Counted from the first letter of the stretch, positions 1 through 10,657 are shown. The stretch: DNA of 49,565 nucleotides from Bacteroidia bacterium (GCA_026391255.1 JAPLDU010000089.1:1-49565), one strand, 5' to 3'. A program made the numbers and translations. The notes: a model not told the origin generated them from the sequence alone.

Positions 1-1
1 A

Positions 2-2230
<2,229 letters not shown>

Positions 2231-2562
2231 GTATTTTTATCATGCAAAGATAGTTAAATATCAAAAGAGAACACGATCAAAGTAAAGACCCTGCCTGGAA
2301 TTAACGGATTTGAACACATTGAAATTAATGAGTATACGAGGCAATAGGTCTTAGCATCTCCTTTCAGGCCGGAACCACTTTGATAACATGTGAATCAACT
2401 TTGATCTCTTTTTCAAGTTTTGAGGTCAATATTAAGGTTTGTCAGAATGGTTGATACGAATATGGAAAAACAGTCACAGTCAATCCCTTCCGATCTTTCC
2501 TGCCAGGAGCATGCCGGGCGGCGCAGTTGCTCCAGCCCCCTTTTATCGAGCCGGTAATATTT
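2231..2562. other. intergenic region without recognised gene
   Basis: About 330 bases with no convincing ORF. A GC-richer patch at 2490-2550 resembles decayed coding sequence but no family can be assigned. Confidence 0.5.
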
Positions 2563-2678
2563 GTCTTAATCACAGATTAAACGGATAAAAGGATTACGCA
2601 GATTGGAGAAAAAATTTTAAATTTGTGAGATCGTTTATCAGTGAAATCCAATAATCCTGATAATCAGTGATTCAGACA
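2563..2678. repeat. palindromic repeat, left copy flanking the GxxExxY gene
   Basis: Repeat of about 116 bp running from GTCTTAATCACAGATTA to TAATCAGTGATTCAGACA. The ends are imperfect inverted repeats of each other (GTCTGAATCAC type), and GGATTACGCAGAT lies inside. A second copy in the same orientation lies at 3081-3227, directly behind the gene. The right end overlaps the GTG that could start the neighbouring ORF. Confidence 0.85.
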
Positions 2679-2693
2679 ATTAAAATTACGCTT

Positions 2694-3086
2694 ATGGACA
2701 AACAAAATGAATTTATGTATAGCGAACTGACTCAAAAAATAATCGGTTGTGCTATGAAAGTACATGGTTTTTTAGGTAATGGCTTTCAGGAAGTCATTTA
2801 CCAACGGGCATTAGCCCTGGAATTCAGGAGTGCAGGACTCCAATTTCAAAGGGAAATTGAACAACAGATTTATTACCGTGATTATGATGAACCTATTGGA
2901 ACAAGAAGGGCTGACTTTGTTGTTGAAGAAAAGGTGATAGTTGAATTAAAAGCTATAGTTCAGTTAGATGAGGTGCACAAAGCCCAAATAATAAATTATC
3001 TGAAGGCATATCGCATTGAGGTTGGCTTACTGATTAACTTCGGTGAAAAAAGTCTCAATTTCAAGCGATTCATATTAACTGTCTGA
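2694..3086 (+). CDS. GxxExxY family protein, PD-(D/E)XK nuclease-like
   Basis: A 130-residue protein of the GxxExxY family, whose members are assigned to the PD-(D/E)XK nuclease superfamily but have no settled function. The family motif is GFQEVIY at 30-36. D74 in RRADF and E84-L-K86 in VELKA give the D...ExK catalytic pattern, so the active site looks intact. A GTG at 2667 would add nine residues, but it lies inside the upstream repeat; the ATG at 2694 is preferred. The gene fills the space between two copies of a palindromic repeat almost exactly, and its stop codon is the TGA of the repeat end GTCTGAATCAC. No other gene is co-transcribed. A role in DNA or RNA processing of the flanking repeats is inference only. 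Confidence 0.85.
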   Translation: MDKQNEFMYSELTQKIIGCAMKVHGFLGNGFQEVIYQRALALEFRSAGLQFQREIEQQIYYRDYDEPIGTRRADFVVEEKVIVELKAIVQLDEVHKAQIINYLKAYRIEVGLLINFGEKSLNFKRFILTV

Positions 3087-3227
3087 ATCACAGATTAAAC
3101 GGATTTCGTTGTCTGAATCGCAGATAACACAGATTAAAGGATTACGCAGATAATAAGAAAAAACCTCAAATTCAGCATTTTATTTATCAGTGAAATCCAT
3201 TAATCCTTATAATCAGTGATTCAGACA
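3081..3227. repeat. palindromic repeat, right copy flanking the GxxExxY gene
   Basis: Second copy of the repeat at 2563-2678, here 147 bp because the left arm is partly duplicated: GTCTGAATCACAGATTAAAC is followed by a second GTCTGAATCGCAGATAACAC. It ends in AATCAGTGATTCAGACA. The outer 11 bases, GTCTGAATCAC and GTGATTCAGAC, are perfect terminal inverted repeats. It supplies the stop codon of the GxxExxY gene. Confidence 0.85.
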
Positions 3228-3612
3228 GGAGTTGATGCTGCCAAGGATCATCCCTGAAGTAAAAGCCTTTGTCAGCCCCCCGAAAATCCCGGAGCCGGTG
3301 GAGATGATCGTCTGGCTACTGAGCGAAGCCGAAGTATGGTTCTGTTGCATTGTCACTGACATTAAAATCAGTGGCAAATATCTGGTGGCCTTTTTCGGCG
3401 GAATCTATAAACCGGGGTGGAGTGTGGTAAACGGGGGTAAAATGGGGTATTGAAAATAATGTCTTTTCAAAAAAGTTTTTATTTCAAAATATTTTTATTT
3501 TTACCATGTGAAATATTAAAAGACATTACTGTTCTATCTATCATAGTAAAGGTTCATGTCTTTCAGTAATAATAGCCTATTTGAACCTTGAGGCTAAGTA
3601 AACTGATGCCAT
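3228..3612. other. intergenic region, possible decayed coding remnant
   Basis: A GC-richer block at 3232-3453 has a 73-codon TTG-initiated frame, and on the other strand a reading with stops. Neither resembles a known family. The last 150 bases are very AT-rich and probably contain the promoter of the downstream secreted protein, though no clear consensus was found. Confidence 0.4.
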
Positions 3613-5817
3613 ATGAAAAAAATATTATTTTTTCTGTTTTTTGCTTTGACATTTATTGTTAGCTTTTCACAAAGCACCAATCAGGTTATTAATCTTCCAC
3701 AGGGTTGGAGTATATTTTCAACATACATTCAACCAGCTCAACCAGCAATTAGTAGTGTAATGTTACCGGTTGCTTCCGAAATAAGCATAGTAAAAGATGG
3801 AGGAGGACATGTTTATTGGCCTCAGTATGGATTAAATACAATTGGAATTATCGAGACTGGTAGGGGGTATAAAACAAAGATGGTTTCAACTCAGAATCTG
3901 ACCATTTCAGGAACTCAGGTGAATCCTGAGAATTTTCCTATTATTGTACCAATTGGATGGAGTATGATCGGTTACTTACGATCAATTCCAACCAAAATTG
4001 ATAGTGCATTTTCCAGCATTATAGATAATCTCATTATGGTAAAGGATGATCTTGGAAATGTATATTGGCCCATACAAGGATTAAATCAAATAGGATTTTT
4101 AGTTTCTAGCAAAGGGTATGATATTAAATTACTTAATACTGATACTTTACTATATAACGCAAACTCCTTCAATTGTGGAACAGATGCCCTTTCTGATTAT
4201 GATGGTAATTTGTATAATACAGTTCAAATAGGAAATCAATGCTGGATGAAGGAAAACCTAGCTACCATCCATTATGCAGATGGAACCACTCTTGTCGATG
4301 GAACAAATGTTGGTGACATTACTTCCGATTATTCTAACAAATACTGGTTTGTATATAACAATATTATGTCGTATAAAGTAACATACGGGTTACTTTATAC
4401 TTGGGCATCAATAATGAACGGAGCAACTAGTAGTAACACCACCCCAAGTGGAGTTCAGGGCATATGTCCCACTGGTTGGCATGTCCCCTCGCAAACTGAA
4501 TGGATAAACCTAATTAATTATTATGGTGGAGGTTATGCAGGTGGTGGTAAACTAAAAGAGACAGGCATTTCTCACTGGAATAATCCCAATGAAGGTGCTA
4601 CCAACGAAAGCAATTTTACTGCCCTTCCTGGTGGATACCGTGCCAATGATGGAACATTCAACGATATTGGAATGGTAGGTGCCTGGTTTACAGCGAAAGA
4701 GTACTCTGAAACCAATGCCTGGTTCTTTTATTTATCATATGCTAGTGAAGGTATTAGTGATGCGAGTATCGACTATAAATCAATCGGTTACTCTATCAGG
4801 TGTTTGATGGATTATACTTCTCAGGTAACCCTACCAACAGTAACTACTAGTTCTATAATTAATATTACCCAGACAACTGCAATTGGCGGAGGTTGGACTA
4901 ATTCAGATGGCGGTGCAACAATTATTGCTAGGGGCGTTTGTTGGAACATAAGCGGCAACCCTACCTTAGTAGATTCTCACACTACAGATGGGTCAGACAT
5001 TGGATTCTTTACTAGTAGTTTAATTGGATTAAGTGCATATACTTCCTATTTTGTTCGTGCATATACCACCAACTCAGTAGGAACATTCTATGGAAATGAA
5101 ATAACATTTACTACTTCTGCTTGGGCAATTCCATGTCCTGATGGCTCGACCATAATTGATTACGACGGAAATACATACAATACAGTTCAAATAGGAACTC
5201 AATGTTGGATGAAAGAAAACCTTAAGACAAAGCATTATGCTGATGGAACGTCATTAGTTGATGGTACAAATGTTGGTAATATATCAAATGATTATTCAAC
5301 TAAATATTGGTTTGTTTATAATTACCCATCTTCTAATTTTGAAGTATATGGTTTATTATACACTTGGGCTGCAGTAATGAATGGAGTAACGAGTAGCAAT
5401 GGAAATCCAAGTGGTGTTCAAGGTATATGCCCAAGTGGTTGGCATGTACCAGGAGATGATGAATGGAAACAATTAGAAATATTTATAGGCATGAGTGAAG
5501 TTCAAGCAAATTCATTAGGTTGGCGTGGATCAAATCAAGGAGAAATTCTTAAAGAAACTGGTGATTCGCACTGGCAGCATTCCAGTAATAATGAAGCAAC
5601 AAATATTAGTGGATTTACGGCACTTCCAGGTGGTGGACGAAATAGCTCAGGTAATAATTTTGTAACTTTAGAGCAATATGGTTATTGGTGGTCTACTACT
5701 GATCAAAATGAAGCAAATGCAAACGCTCGTATATTGTATTTTGATAGCGGTCAAGTATATAGGGATAATTACTTGAAATCAACAGGATATTCAGTACGTT
5801 GTTTGAAAAATAATTAG
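3613..5817 (+). CDS. secreted two-FISUMP-domain protein with YWP repeat domain
   Basis: Exported surface or periplasmic protein of 734 residues, function unknown. A signal peptide ends at FSQ (residue 20). Residues 27-185 form two similar halves, each with a GW motif (GWSIFSTY, GWSMIGYL) and a VYWP motif (67-70 and 150-153). The same domain pair ends the large protein at 29035-32271. A FISUMP domain (Fibrobacter succinogenes major paralogous domain) spans 195-400, an Fn3/Ig-like linker 405-502, and a second FISUMP 515-733; both FISUMP copies carry NTVQIG, CWMKENL, GWHVP, FTALPGG and a terminal SVRC/SIRC motif. There is no T9SS type A tail, so the export route beyond the inner membrane is unclear. 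Base composition is more AT-rich than neighbouring housekeeping genes. Conserved motifs are clear; the role is not. Confidence 0.88.
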   Translation: MKKILFFLFFALTFIVSFSQSTNQVINLPQGWSIFSTYIQPAQPAISSVMLPVASEISIVKDGGGHVYWPQYGLNTIGIIETGRGYKTKMVSTQNLTISGTQVNPENFPIIVPIGWSMIGYLRSIPTKIDSAFSSIIDNLIMVKDDLGNVYWPIQGLNQIGFLVSSKGYDIKLLNTDTLLYNANSFNCGTDALSDYDGNLYNTVQIGNQCWMKENLATIHYADGTTLVDGTNVGDITSDYSNKYWFVYNNIMSYKVTYGLLYTWASIMNGATSSNTTPSGVQGICPTGWHVPSQTEWINLINYYGGGYAGGGKLKETGISHWNNPNEGATNESNFTALPGGYRANDGTFNDIGMVGAWFTAKEYSETNAWFFYLSYASEGISDASIDYKSIGYSIRCLMDYTSQVTLPTVTTSSIINITQTTAIGGGWTNSDGGATIIARGVCWNISGNPTLVDSHTTDGSDIGFFTSSLIGLSAYTSYFVRAYTTNSVGTFYGNEITFTTSAWAIPCPDGSTIIDYDGNTYNTVQIGTQCWMKENLKTKHYADGTSLVDGTNVGNISNDYSTKYWFVYNYPSSNFEVYGLLYTWAAVMNGVTSSNGNPSGVQGICPSGWHVPGDDEWKQLEIFIGMSEVQANSLGWRGSNQGEILKETGDSHWQHSSNNEATNISGFTALPGGGRNSSGNNFVTLEQYGYWWSTTDQNEANANARILYFDSGQVYRDNYLKSTGYSVRCLKNN

Positions 5818-6070
5818 TAATTTATAATTCACCATTATACCCCACCAATATTTTAACATGCATTGGTGTAAGGGTTTTCTATATATTCTTCCAACCATTT
5901 ATTTTCAAAAGGTTAATAGGAGTGGGATTCCAATGAATCTGCTAGCTAAAATCTTGTATGAAGATTACAAAAGGCATTTTTATTTTTAAACTTCTAAAAT
6001 ACTTCAAAAATAATTTTGTCAAGCTTCGTAATTCAGGTAATTCAGTATATTTTCAATTTTTAGAAGTCCT
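5818..6070. other. AT-rich intergenic spacer
   Basis: About 250 bases between two convergent genes. No ORF, no clear terminator hairpin and no repeat shared with the rest of the window was seen. Confidence 0.4.
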
Positions 6071-6304
6071 TCAAAAATAATCAGGTGGATCAAAAAAATC
6101 GACTAAAATTCTTACTTGTTTTGGTGTAAGTGAGCGTTTGCCTTTTTCCCAGCCATATTCTTTTAGCATGGATATAAGTTTAGGGGATCCATGAATCCAC
6201 TGGCTGAAAATCCGGGAGGCTGATTTCTTGGTGCATTTCGGAAAATACAAGCAAGCCAGTTCTCCGAATCCATAAGTTCTGATTTGAAATTCTTGTTCTT
6301 TCAT
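6071..6304 (-). CDS. DUF4248 family small protein
   Basis: A 77-residue protein matching the DUF4248 pattern of Bacteroidota. It has an N-terminal F-x-I-R-x-Y-G-x-x-E-L-A segment (FQIRTYGFGELA), a central W-x-x-x-S-P-x-L-like part (WIHGSPKLI) and a C-terminal LTPKQVRILVDFF helix. The family is small, soluble and uncharacterised; a helix-turn-helix-like role has been suspected but is not shown here. It sits 19 nt downstream of the integrase remnant on the same strand, and both presumably entered as part of the element inserted beside tRNA-Ser. Start ATG at 6304. Confidence 0.75.
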   Translation of the reverse strand: MKEQEFQIRTYGFGELACLYFPKCTKKSASRIFSQWIHGSPKLISMLKEYGWEKGKRSLTPKQVRILVDFFDPPDYF

Positions 6305-6323
6305 TGTTCTTGTTTTTAAATGG

Positions 6324-7549
6324 TTAATTGAGTATTGGGTTGAGGGTTTTCTTCACAGCAAATTTTTCATGAAGTTTTTTCATATCCTGGCTTACTTTCT
6401 TATCGAGCAGCTTGGCATAAACCTGTGTCATTTTGAGTGAACTGTGTCCCAGCATTTTGGAAACACTCTCAATAGGTATGTCATTGTTCAGGGTCACAGT
6501 TGTAGCAAAAGTATGCCTGGCCATGTGGGTACTCATGTGCTTGGTAATACCGCAGACATCGGCAATCTCTTTCAGGTAGCTGTTCAGTTTCTGGTTTGAG
6601 TACACTGGTAATAATACATGGTGTCTTATGCAATGAGGATGATCCCTGTATTTTTCAATAATTTCAGCAGCCAATGGCAGCAAAGGAATATGACTTGGAT
6701 TATCCGTCTTCTTGCGTTTTGTGATGATCCACAGACCTCCATCAGTCCCGGTCACCAGATTTTCAGGGTTCAAAAGTTTCAGGTCAGAGTAAGCCAGCCC
6801 GGTAAAACAGCCGAAAAGGAAAATGTCCTTCACATGCTCTAACCGTTCTATCTCAAATTCCTTATTGATAATTGCCGACATCTCCCCTTCTGTCAGGAAA
6901 TCCTTATCAACCCGTTTTAATGGCAGCTTGATCTTTGCAAACGGGTCTTGGATAATCCAGCCATTTGCCATTGCTATCCTCACGATCTTTTTAAAATTCT
7001 TGATGTACTTCATTGCGGTATTATGCCCACAATTCCGGTCAATTTTCAGGTACATCTCAAACCCGGTGATGAATTGGTGATCAATTTCCGTGATCAGCAT
7101 ATCCTCTTTCCGGTATTTTTTCCACATAAAGTCATGGACGTGCATCATGCTGGTTTCATACCTCTGGTAGGTAGCTGGTGCGAAGTCTTTCCCGATAAGC
7201 AGCTTCACATTATCGTTGTGTTCCTTGAAGATTGAAAAGACACTCTTTTCAACACCCTGTCCAAGAAAGGATTTCTTAATGTTGGTTGCTGTTATTTCCC
7301 TTCCGGCGTTCTGAAGCTTTGCCAGGTGGTCATGCAACTTGTACCTGATTGATTCAAGATAACTATTAATTTCCTTTGCTTCCCGGCTTTTTCAACGCTC
7401 CATAGCTCCGGTTTGATTGACCTGAGTACCGATAACTCATCATTGTGCTTGTCAACCCTGATTCTGGCATAAATGGGAGCTTCGCCGTTTTTGAGCAGTT
7501 TGTTCCTCTTAATGAAGAAGATGAAAGTCGTTCTGTTCCTGTCTGTCAT
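6324..7549 (-). pseudogene. tyrosine recombinase (integrase), frameshifted
   Basis: Site-specific recombinase of the Bacteroidota mobile-element type, split by one frameshift. The first frame (7549 to about 7390) encodes the N-terminal arm-binding domain: TFIFFIKRNKLLKNGEAPIY through SVEKAGK. The second frame, open from about 7390 to 6324, continues it with KEINSYLESIRYK and then the SAM-like core-binding and catalytic domains. In the 337-codon downstream frame the catalytic residues are H271 and R274 (HMAR), H298 (LGHSS) and Y307 (MTQVYAKL). The usual first arginine is replaced by alanine in TGLAYSD, as in many Bacteroidota integrases. The downstream frame has no in-frame ATG before the core domain. 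One missing base near 7388-7395 would restore an approximately 410-residue enzyme. This could be a decayed gene, a sequencing error or, less likely, programmed frameshifting. Confidence 0.85.
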
Positions 7550-7601
7550 TTTACATAAATTTTAAAGGTTTAAAACTATGTAATGCAGACCAGAATATAA
7601 A

Positions 7602-7779
7602 GTGCAAACCGGTGCAAATCAGTGCAAAAGAACCGAATGTGTGGGACTAAGCCATTTTCGTTTTTAGTCCCACACAAATTCCCACACGGAATATGATTTT
7701 TTAGCACTTTTCTGCACTTTCCCAAAAACGAAAAAAGCCCTGCAATGATTCTTTTGCAGGGCTTTGCACTGTTTTGCAC
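7602..7779. repeat. phased GTGCAAA repeats and inverted repeat, candidate integrase arm sites
   Basis: GTGCAAA occurs at 7602, 7612 and 7622, exactly 10 bp apart. The inverted word TTTGCAC occurs at 7763 and 7773, again 10 bp apart, with CTGCACTTT at 7712. Between them lies a perfect 13-bp inverted repeat, TGTGTGGGACTAA at 7638-7650 and TTAGTCCCACACA at 7664-7676, followed by a further CCCACAC. The cluster lies between the integrase start and the 3' end of tRNA-Ser, where attachment sites and arm-type recombinase sites are expected. No second tRNA-end copy was found in the window. Confidence 0.55.
7731..7763 (-). terminator. rho-independent terminator behind tRNA-Ser
   Basis: On the minus strand a perfect 10-bp stem, AGCCCTGCAA with TTGCAGGGCT and an 8-nt loop (7736-7763), is followed by a run of T (7731-7736) and a second T-rich stretch. 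It lies 28 nt after the tRNA 3' end. Confidence 0.75.
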
Positions 7780-7790
7780 TTTTCAACCAG

Positions 7791-7877
7791 CGGAGAAAGA
7801 GGGATTCGAACCCCCGGTCCAGTTACCCGGACAACGGTTTTCGAGACCGCCCCGTTCGACCACTCCGGCATTTCTCC
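7791..7877 (-). tRNA. tRNA-Ser(CGA)
   Basis: Cloverleaf of about 87 nt with a long variable arm typical of class II tRNA. The acceptor stem is GGAGAAA / TTTCTCC with discriminator G. The anticodon stem GCGGT / ACCGT encloses the loop CTCGAAA, giving anticodon CGA. The T arm contains GGTTCGAATCC. The 3' CCA is not encoded. Integrase remnants lie directly downstream, so this gene is the probable integration target. Confidence 0.93.
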
Positions 7878-8000
7878 TGTTATTCTTTAACCAATATTAA
7901 TATCCTGATTAATATTCAATCATATCAACTATTTTTATGTTGTATGATTGAACCGCAGCAAAAGTAACAGTTTTATTGATTATCTGCCTTACTCACGAAT

Positions 8001-8133
8001 AAACAATATCAAAATTTCAGATACTTAATACATACACCAGATTTGAATTTGTCATTTTTGGTGATTCAAATTTATTTGTGATTTGTATATTGAAATTTGT
8101 GATTTCTTCTTTGGTTCTGGATCGTTCAGGTTT
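8001..8133. repeat. dispersed AT-rich palindromic repeat, copy 1 (diverged)
   Basis: Diverged copy of the family seen at 9418-9795, 22498-22703, 27187-27651 and 32269-32480. The left arm has AACAATATCAAAATTTCA; the right arm has GAATTTGTCATTTT, TTTATTTGTGATTTGTA, GATTTCTTCTTTGGTTCTGG. Confidence 0.7.
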
Positions 8134-8209
8134 GGTCATTCAGACTATGGACTCTCAGCTATTTATATCTAATTTACATAGCATGCCGACTATTTTACCA
8201 AATAAGTAT

Positions 8210-8217
8210 TAACTTTG
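8210..8217 (+). promoter_or_regulatory. possible -7 element upstream of tatA
   Basis: TAACTTTG fits the Bacteroidota -7 consensus TAnnTTTG and lies 25 nt upstream of the tatA start. No good TTG was seen at the expected -33 distance, so this is tentative. Confidence 0.35.
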
Positions 8218-8242
8218 CCGCTGAATTAATAACCCAGTTATC

Positions 8243-8464
8243 ATGGAAACACATAACCTGTTTATTATTGCCGGTGAGATAGGTTTTACCGAATATTTGC
8301 TGATAGGTATCGCAATTCTGATCCTCTTCGGAGGCAGAAAAATTCCCGAGCTGATGAAAGGCCTTGGCCAGGGGATCAAGGAATTCAAAAATGCCTCGCG
8401 TACTGACAATGACACGGTAAATTCCAAAGAACCCTCAAAGGATGTCGAAAACAATCCTAAATAA
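8243..8464 (+). CDS. tatA: Sec-independent translocase subunit TatA/E
   Basis: A 73-residue TatA/E-family subunit of the twin-arginine translocase, which forms the pore that exports folded proteins across the inner membrane. It has a short periplasmic N-terminus, one membrane helix (about 14-31), the conserved [20 protein letters not shown] hinge and amphipathic helix, and an acidic, low-complexity tail. It lies 10 nt before deoC on the same strand and may be co-transcribed with it. No tatC lies nearby. Confidence 0.9.
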   Translation: METHNLFIIAGEIGFTEYLLIGIAILILFGGRKIPELMKGLGQGIKEFKNASRTDNDTVNSKEPSKDVENNPK

Positions 8465-8474
8465 TTAAACTTTG

Positions 8475-9413
8475 ATGGTTCAGCCTGTTTTATTATACAG
8501 GCCAGTCTCCTTCAGAAATAATATTAAAGTGTCCAACATATTTCAAATATTAAAACAATATGCCTCCCCTGTTGATATAGAAGAAGTGACCGGGAAAGTC
8601 GGAGAGATTCTTGCTGTAAGTGCTGATAATTATTCTTATGAGAACCTGAAGCTGATATATAGTGTAATTGATCTGACTTCATTAAATTCCACGGATAACG
8701 AAAGCAAGATAAAGGCTATATGCACTAAGATCAATGAGTTTGCCAATCATTATCCCGATTTACCGAATGTTGCAGGAATATGTGTTTTCCCATCTCTGGC
8801 AGGTTGTGCTAAATATTATCTGAAAGTCCCTTCGGTGAGGGTAGTTTCAGTAGCCGGCGGGTTTCCCTTTTCACAGACATTTTTCGAGATTCGGGAGCAG
8901 GAAGCCCGGTTAGCCGTTAAAGCAGGAGCTTCAGAAATTGATATGTTACTGAATGTGGGTAAATTCCTGGAAGGTAACGCCAATGCGGTTTTTGGTGAGA
9001 TTCAGAAGTTAAAGACCTCTATAGGCAAAATCAGGTTAAAGGTGATACTTGAAACAGGCGCCTTAAAAACATTGGATAATATAAAAGCAGCATCCATTAT
9101 AGCCATGGAGGCAGGAGCTGATTTTATCAAGACTTCAACCGGTAAGCTCGAAACATCGGCAACGCCCGAAGCCGTCTATGTAATTGCCAAAGCCATTAAA
9201 GAGTTTTATCTCAGGACGGGGGTAAAAGTGGGTATTAAACCATCAGGCGGTATATCAACCTGTGAGGATGCCCTGATATATTTTACCATTATAAAAAAAG
9301 TACTTGGAGATAGCTGGCTGAATCCTAAACTCTTCCGTATTGGAGCAAGCAGGCTGACCAACAATGTTCTTCTGGAACTGGAGAAATTGCGACCTGAAAC
9401 TTCGACCATCTGA
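8475..9413 (+). CDS. deoC: deoxyribose-phosphate aldolase
   Basis: Cytoplasmic class I aldolase that cleaves 2-deoxyribose 5-phosphate to glyceraldehyde 3-phosphate and acetaldehyde in deoxynucleoside catabolism. From the ATG at 8475 (a TTG at 8472 is also in frame) the protein has 312 residues. VILETG lies around 190-195. K219 in DFIKTSTGK is the Schiff-base lysine, D156 in SEIDMLLN and K255 in GIKPSGG are the partner residues. It is about 60 residues longer at the N-terminus than the E. coli enzyme, as in other Bacteroidota. The gene probably shares a transcript with tatA. Confidence 0.93.
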   Translation: MVQPVLLYRPVSFRNNIKVSNIFQILKQYASPVDIEEVTGKVGEILAVSADNYSYENLKLIYSVIDLTSLNSTDNESKIKAICTKINEFANHYPDLPNVAGICVFPSLAGCAKYYLKVPSVRVVSVAGGFPFSQTFFEIREQEARLAVKAGASEIDMLLNVGKFLEGNANAVFGEIQKLKTSIGKIRLKVILETGALKTLDNIKAASIIAMEAGADFIKTSTGKLETSATPEAVYVIAKAIKEFYLRTGVKVGIKPSGGISTCEDALIYFTIIKKVLGDSWLNPKLFRIGASRLTNNVLLELEKLRPETSTI

Positions 9414-9417
9414 ACAT

Positions 9418-9795
9418 TTGAAAATAAAATTCCAAAAAACAAATCACAAAAAACAAATAATAAACAATATTAAAATTTCAAATACAAATCAAACTACTTT
9501 GAATTTGTCAATTTGTTGATTGATATTTATTTGTTATTTGTATTTTGAGATTTGTGATTTCTTATTTTGAATTTGTCAATTTGTTGATTGAAATTTATTT
9601 GTTATTTGTATTTTGAGATTTGTGATTTCTTATTTTGAATTTGTCATTTTGTTGATTGAAATTTATTTGTTATTTGTATTTTGAGATTTGTGATTTCTTA
9701 TTTTGAATTTGTCATTTTGTTGATTGAAATTTATTTGTTATTTGTATTTTGAGATTTGTGATTTCTTGTTTGGTACTGGCTCGTATAGATCAGGT
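9418..9795. repeat. dispersed palindromic repeat copy 2 with a 4x68-bp tandem array
   Basis: The left arm (AATTCCAAAAAACAAATCAC onward) is the approximate reverse complement of the right arm. The right arm is expanded into four tandem units of exactly 68 bp starting at 9501, 9569, 9637 and 9705 and ending about 9772. Units begin GAATTTGTCA and end GATTTCTTATTTT; the last turns into the family's usual end TTGTTTGGTACTGGCTCGT. The units differ only at a few bases. It separates the convergent deoC and fabI genes. Confidence 0.9.
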
Positions 9796-9823
9796 TAAAG
9801 TAAAAGTAGCAATAATCTAGGTA

Positions 9824-10657
9824 TTACTTATTATCTGCCTCAAAGCTAAGTATATACTGCGCCATGGCTTTCTGGCTCATTCCCATGCTTGAGAAGCCAC
9901 CATCGTGAAAAAGGTTTTGCATAGTCACCTTGCGGGTAAGATCTGAGAAAAGTGTAATGCAGTAATCAGCACATTCGTCAGCAGAAGCATTTCCAAGCGG
10001 GGACATACGTTCGGTAAAGTCAAGCAGCCCGTCGATTCCTTTAACACCGCTTCCGGCAGTAGTCAGAGTGGGCGATTGTGAAACGGTATTGATCCTGACT
10101 TTTTTATCCCTGCCATAAATGTACCCGAAGGTACGTGCGATGGATTCGAGCATTGCTTTTGCCTCTGCCATATCGTTGTATTCAAACAATGTACGTTGTG
10201 CTGCCACATAAGATAAAGCAACCACCGAGCCCCAGTCATTGATGGCATCCAGTTTACGGGCAACCTGCAGTACTTTGTGAAAGGAAATAGCAGAAATATC
10301 AAGTGTTTTGTGAAGATATTCATAATTCAGGTCATCATATGCCCTGCCTTTTCTCACATTCAGAGACATTGCAATGGAATGGAGAATAAAATCCACTTTG
10401 CCACCCAGAAATTCCATTGATTTGGTAAACAAATTCTCAATCTGGTGAATATCGGTAGCATCTGCGGGGATTACCAATGACCGGCAGGTTCCGGCCAATT
10501 GGTTGATCTCACCAAATCGCAGGGCAACCGGCGTATTGGTAAGGGTAAAGGTTGCTCCTTCTTCAAAAGCACGTTCAGCGATTTTCCAGGCAATGGATTT
10601 ATCATTTAAAGCCCCGAAAATAATCCCTTTCTTTCCTTTCAATAAGTTATATGGCAT
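9824..10657 (-). CDS. fabI: enoyl-[acyl-carrier-protein] reductase (NADH)
   Basis: Short-chain dehydrogenase/reductase that performs the last reduction of each fatty acid elongation cycle, in the cytoplasm. The 277-residue length is usual for FabI, though slightly longer than E. coli. The N-terminus has the FabI-type nucleotide motif GIIFGALNDKSIAWKIA. The catalytic residues are Y150 in ALSY and Y160 with K167 in YNDMAEAK. NTVSQSPTLTTAGSG is the substrate-lid region. It is alone on this strand; lpdA follows upstream after a short repeat-filled gap. Start ATG at 10657. Confidence 0.95.
   Translation of the reverse strand: MPYNLLKGKKGIIFGALNDKSIAWKIAERAFEEGATFTLTNTPVALRFGEINQLAGTCRSLVIPADATDIHQIENLFTKSMEFLGGKVDFILHSIAMSLNVRKGRAYDDLNYEYLHKTLDISAISFHKVLQVARKLDAINDWGSVVALSYVAAQRTLFEYNDMAEAKAMLESIARTFGYIYGRDKKVRINTVSQSPTLTTAGSGVKGIDGLLDFTERMSPLGNASADECADYCITLFSDLTRKVTMQNLFHDGGFSSMGMSQKAMAQYILSFEADNK

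Noticed and set aside
3232-3453. 73-codon frame downstream of the GxxExxY cassette
   Set aside because: TTG start, no recognisable family, and equally open readings on the other strand; at most a decayed remnant.
7576-7779. 67-codon minus-strand frame between integrase and tRNA-Ser
   Set aside because: It is formed by the terminator hairpin and short phased repeats; no plausible protein.
9501-9772. Regularly spaced repeats resembling a CRISPR array
   Set aside because: The 68-bp units are contiguous with no variable spacers, and no cas gene is present; this is a tandem repeat.
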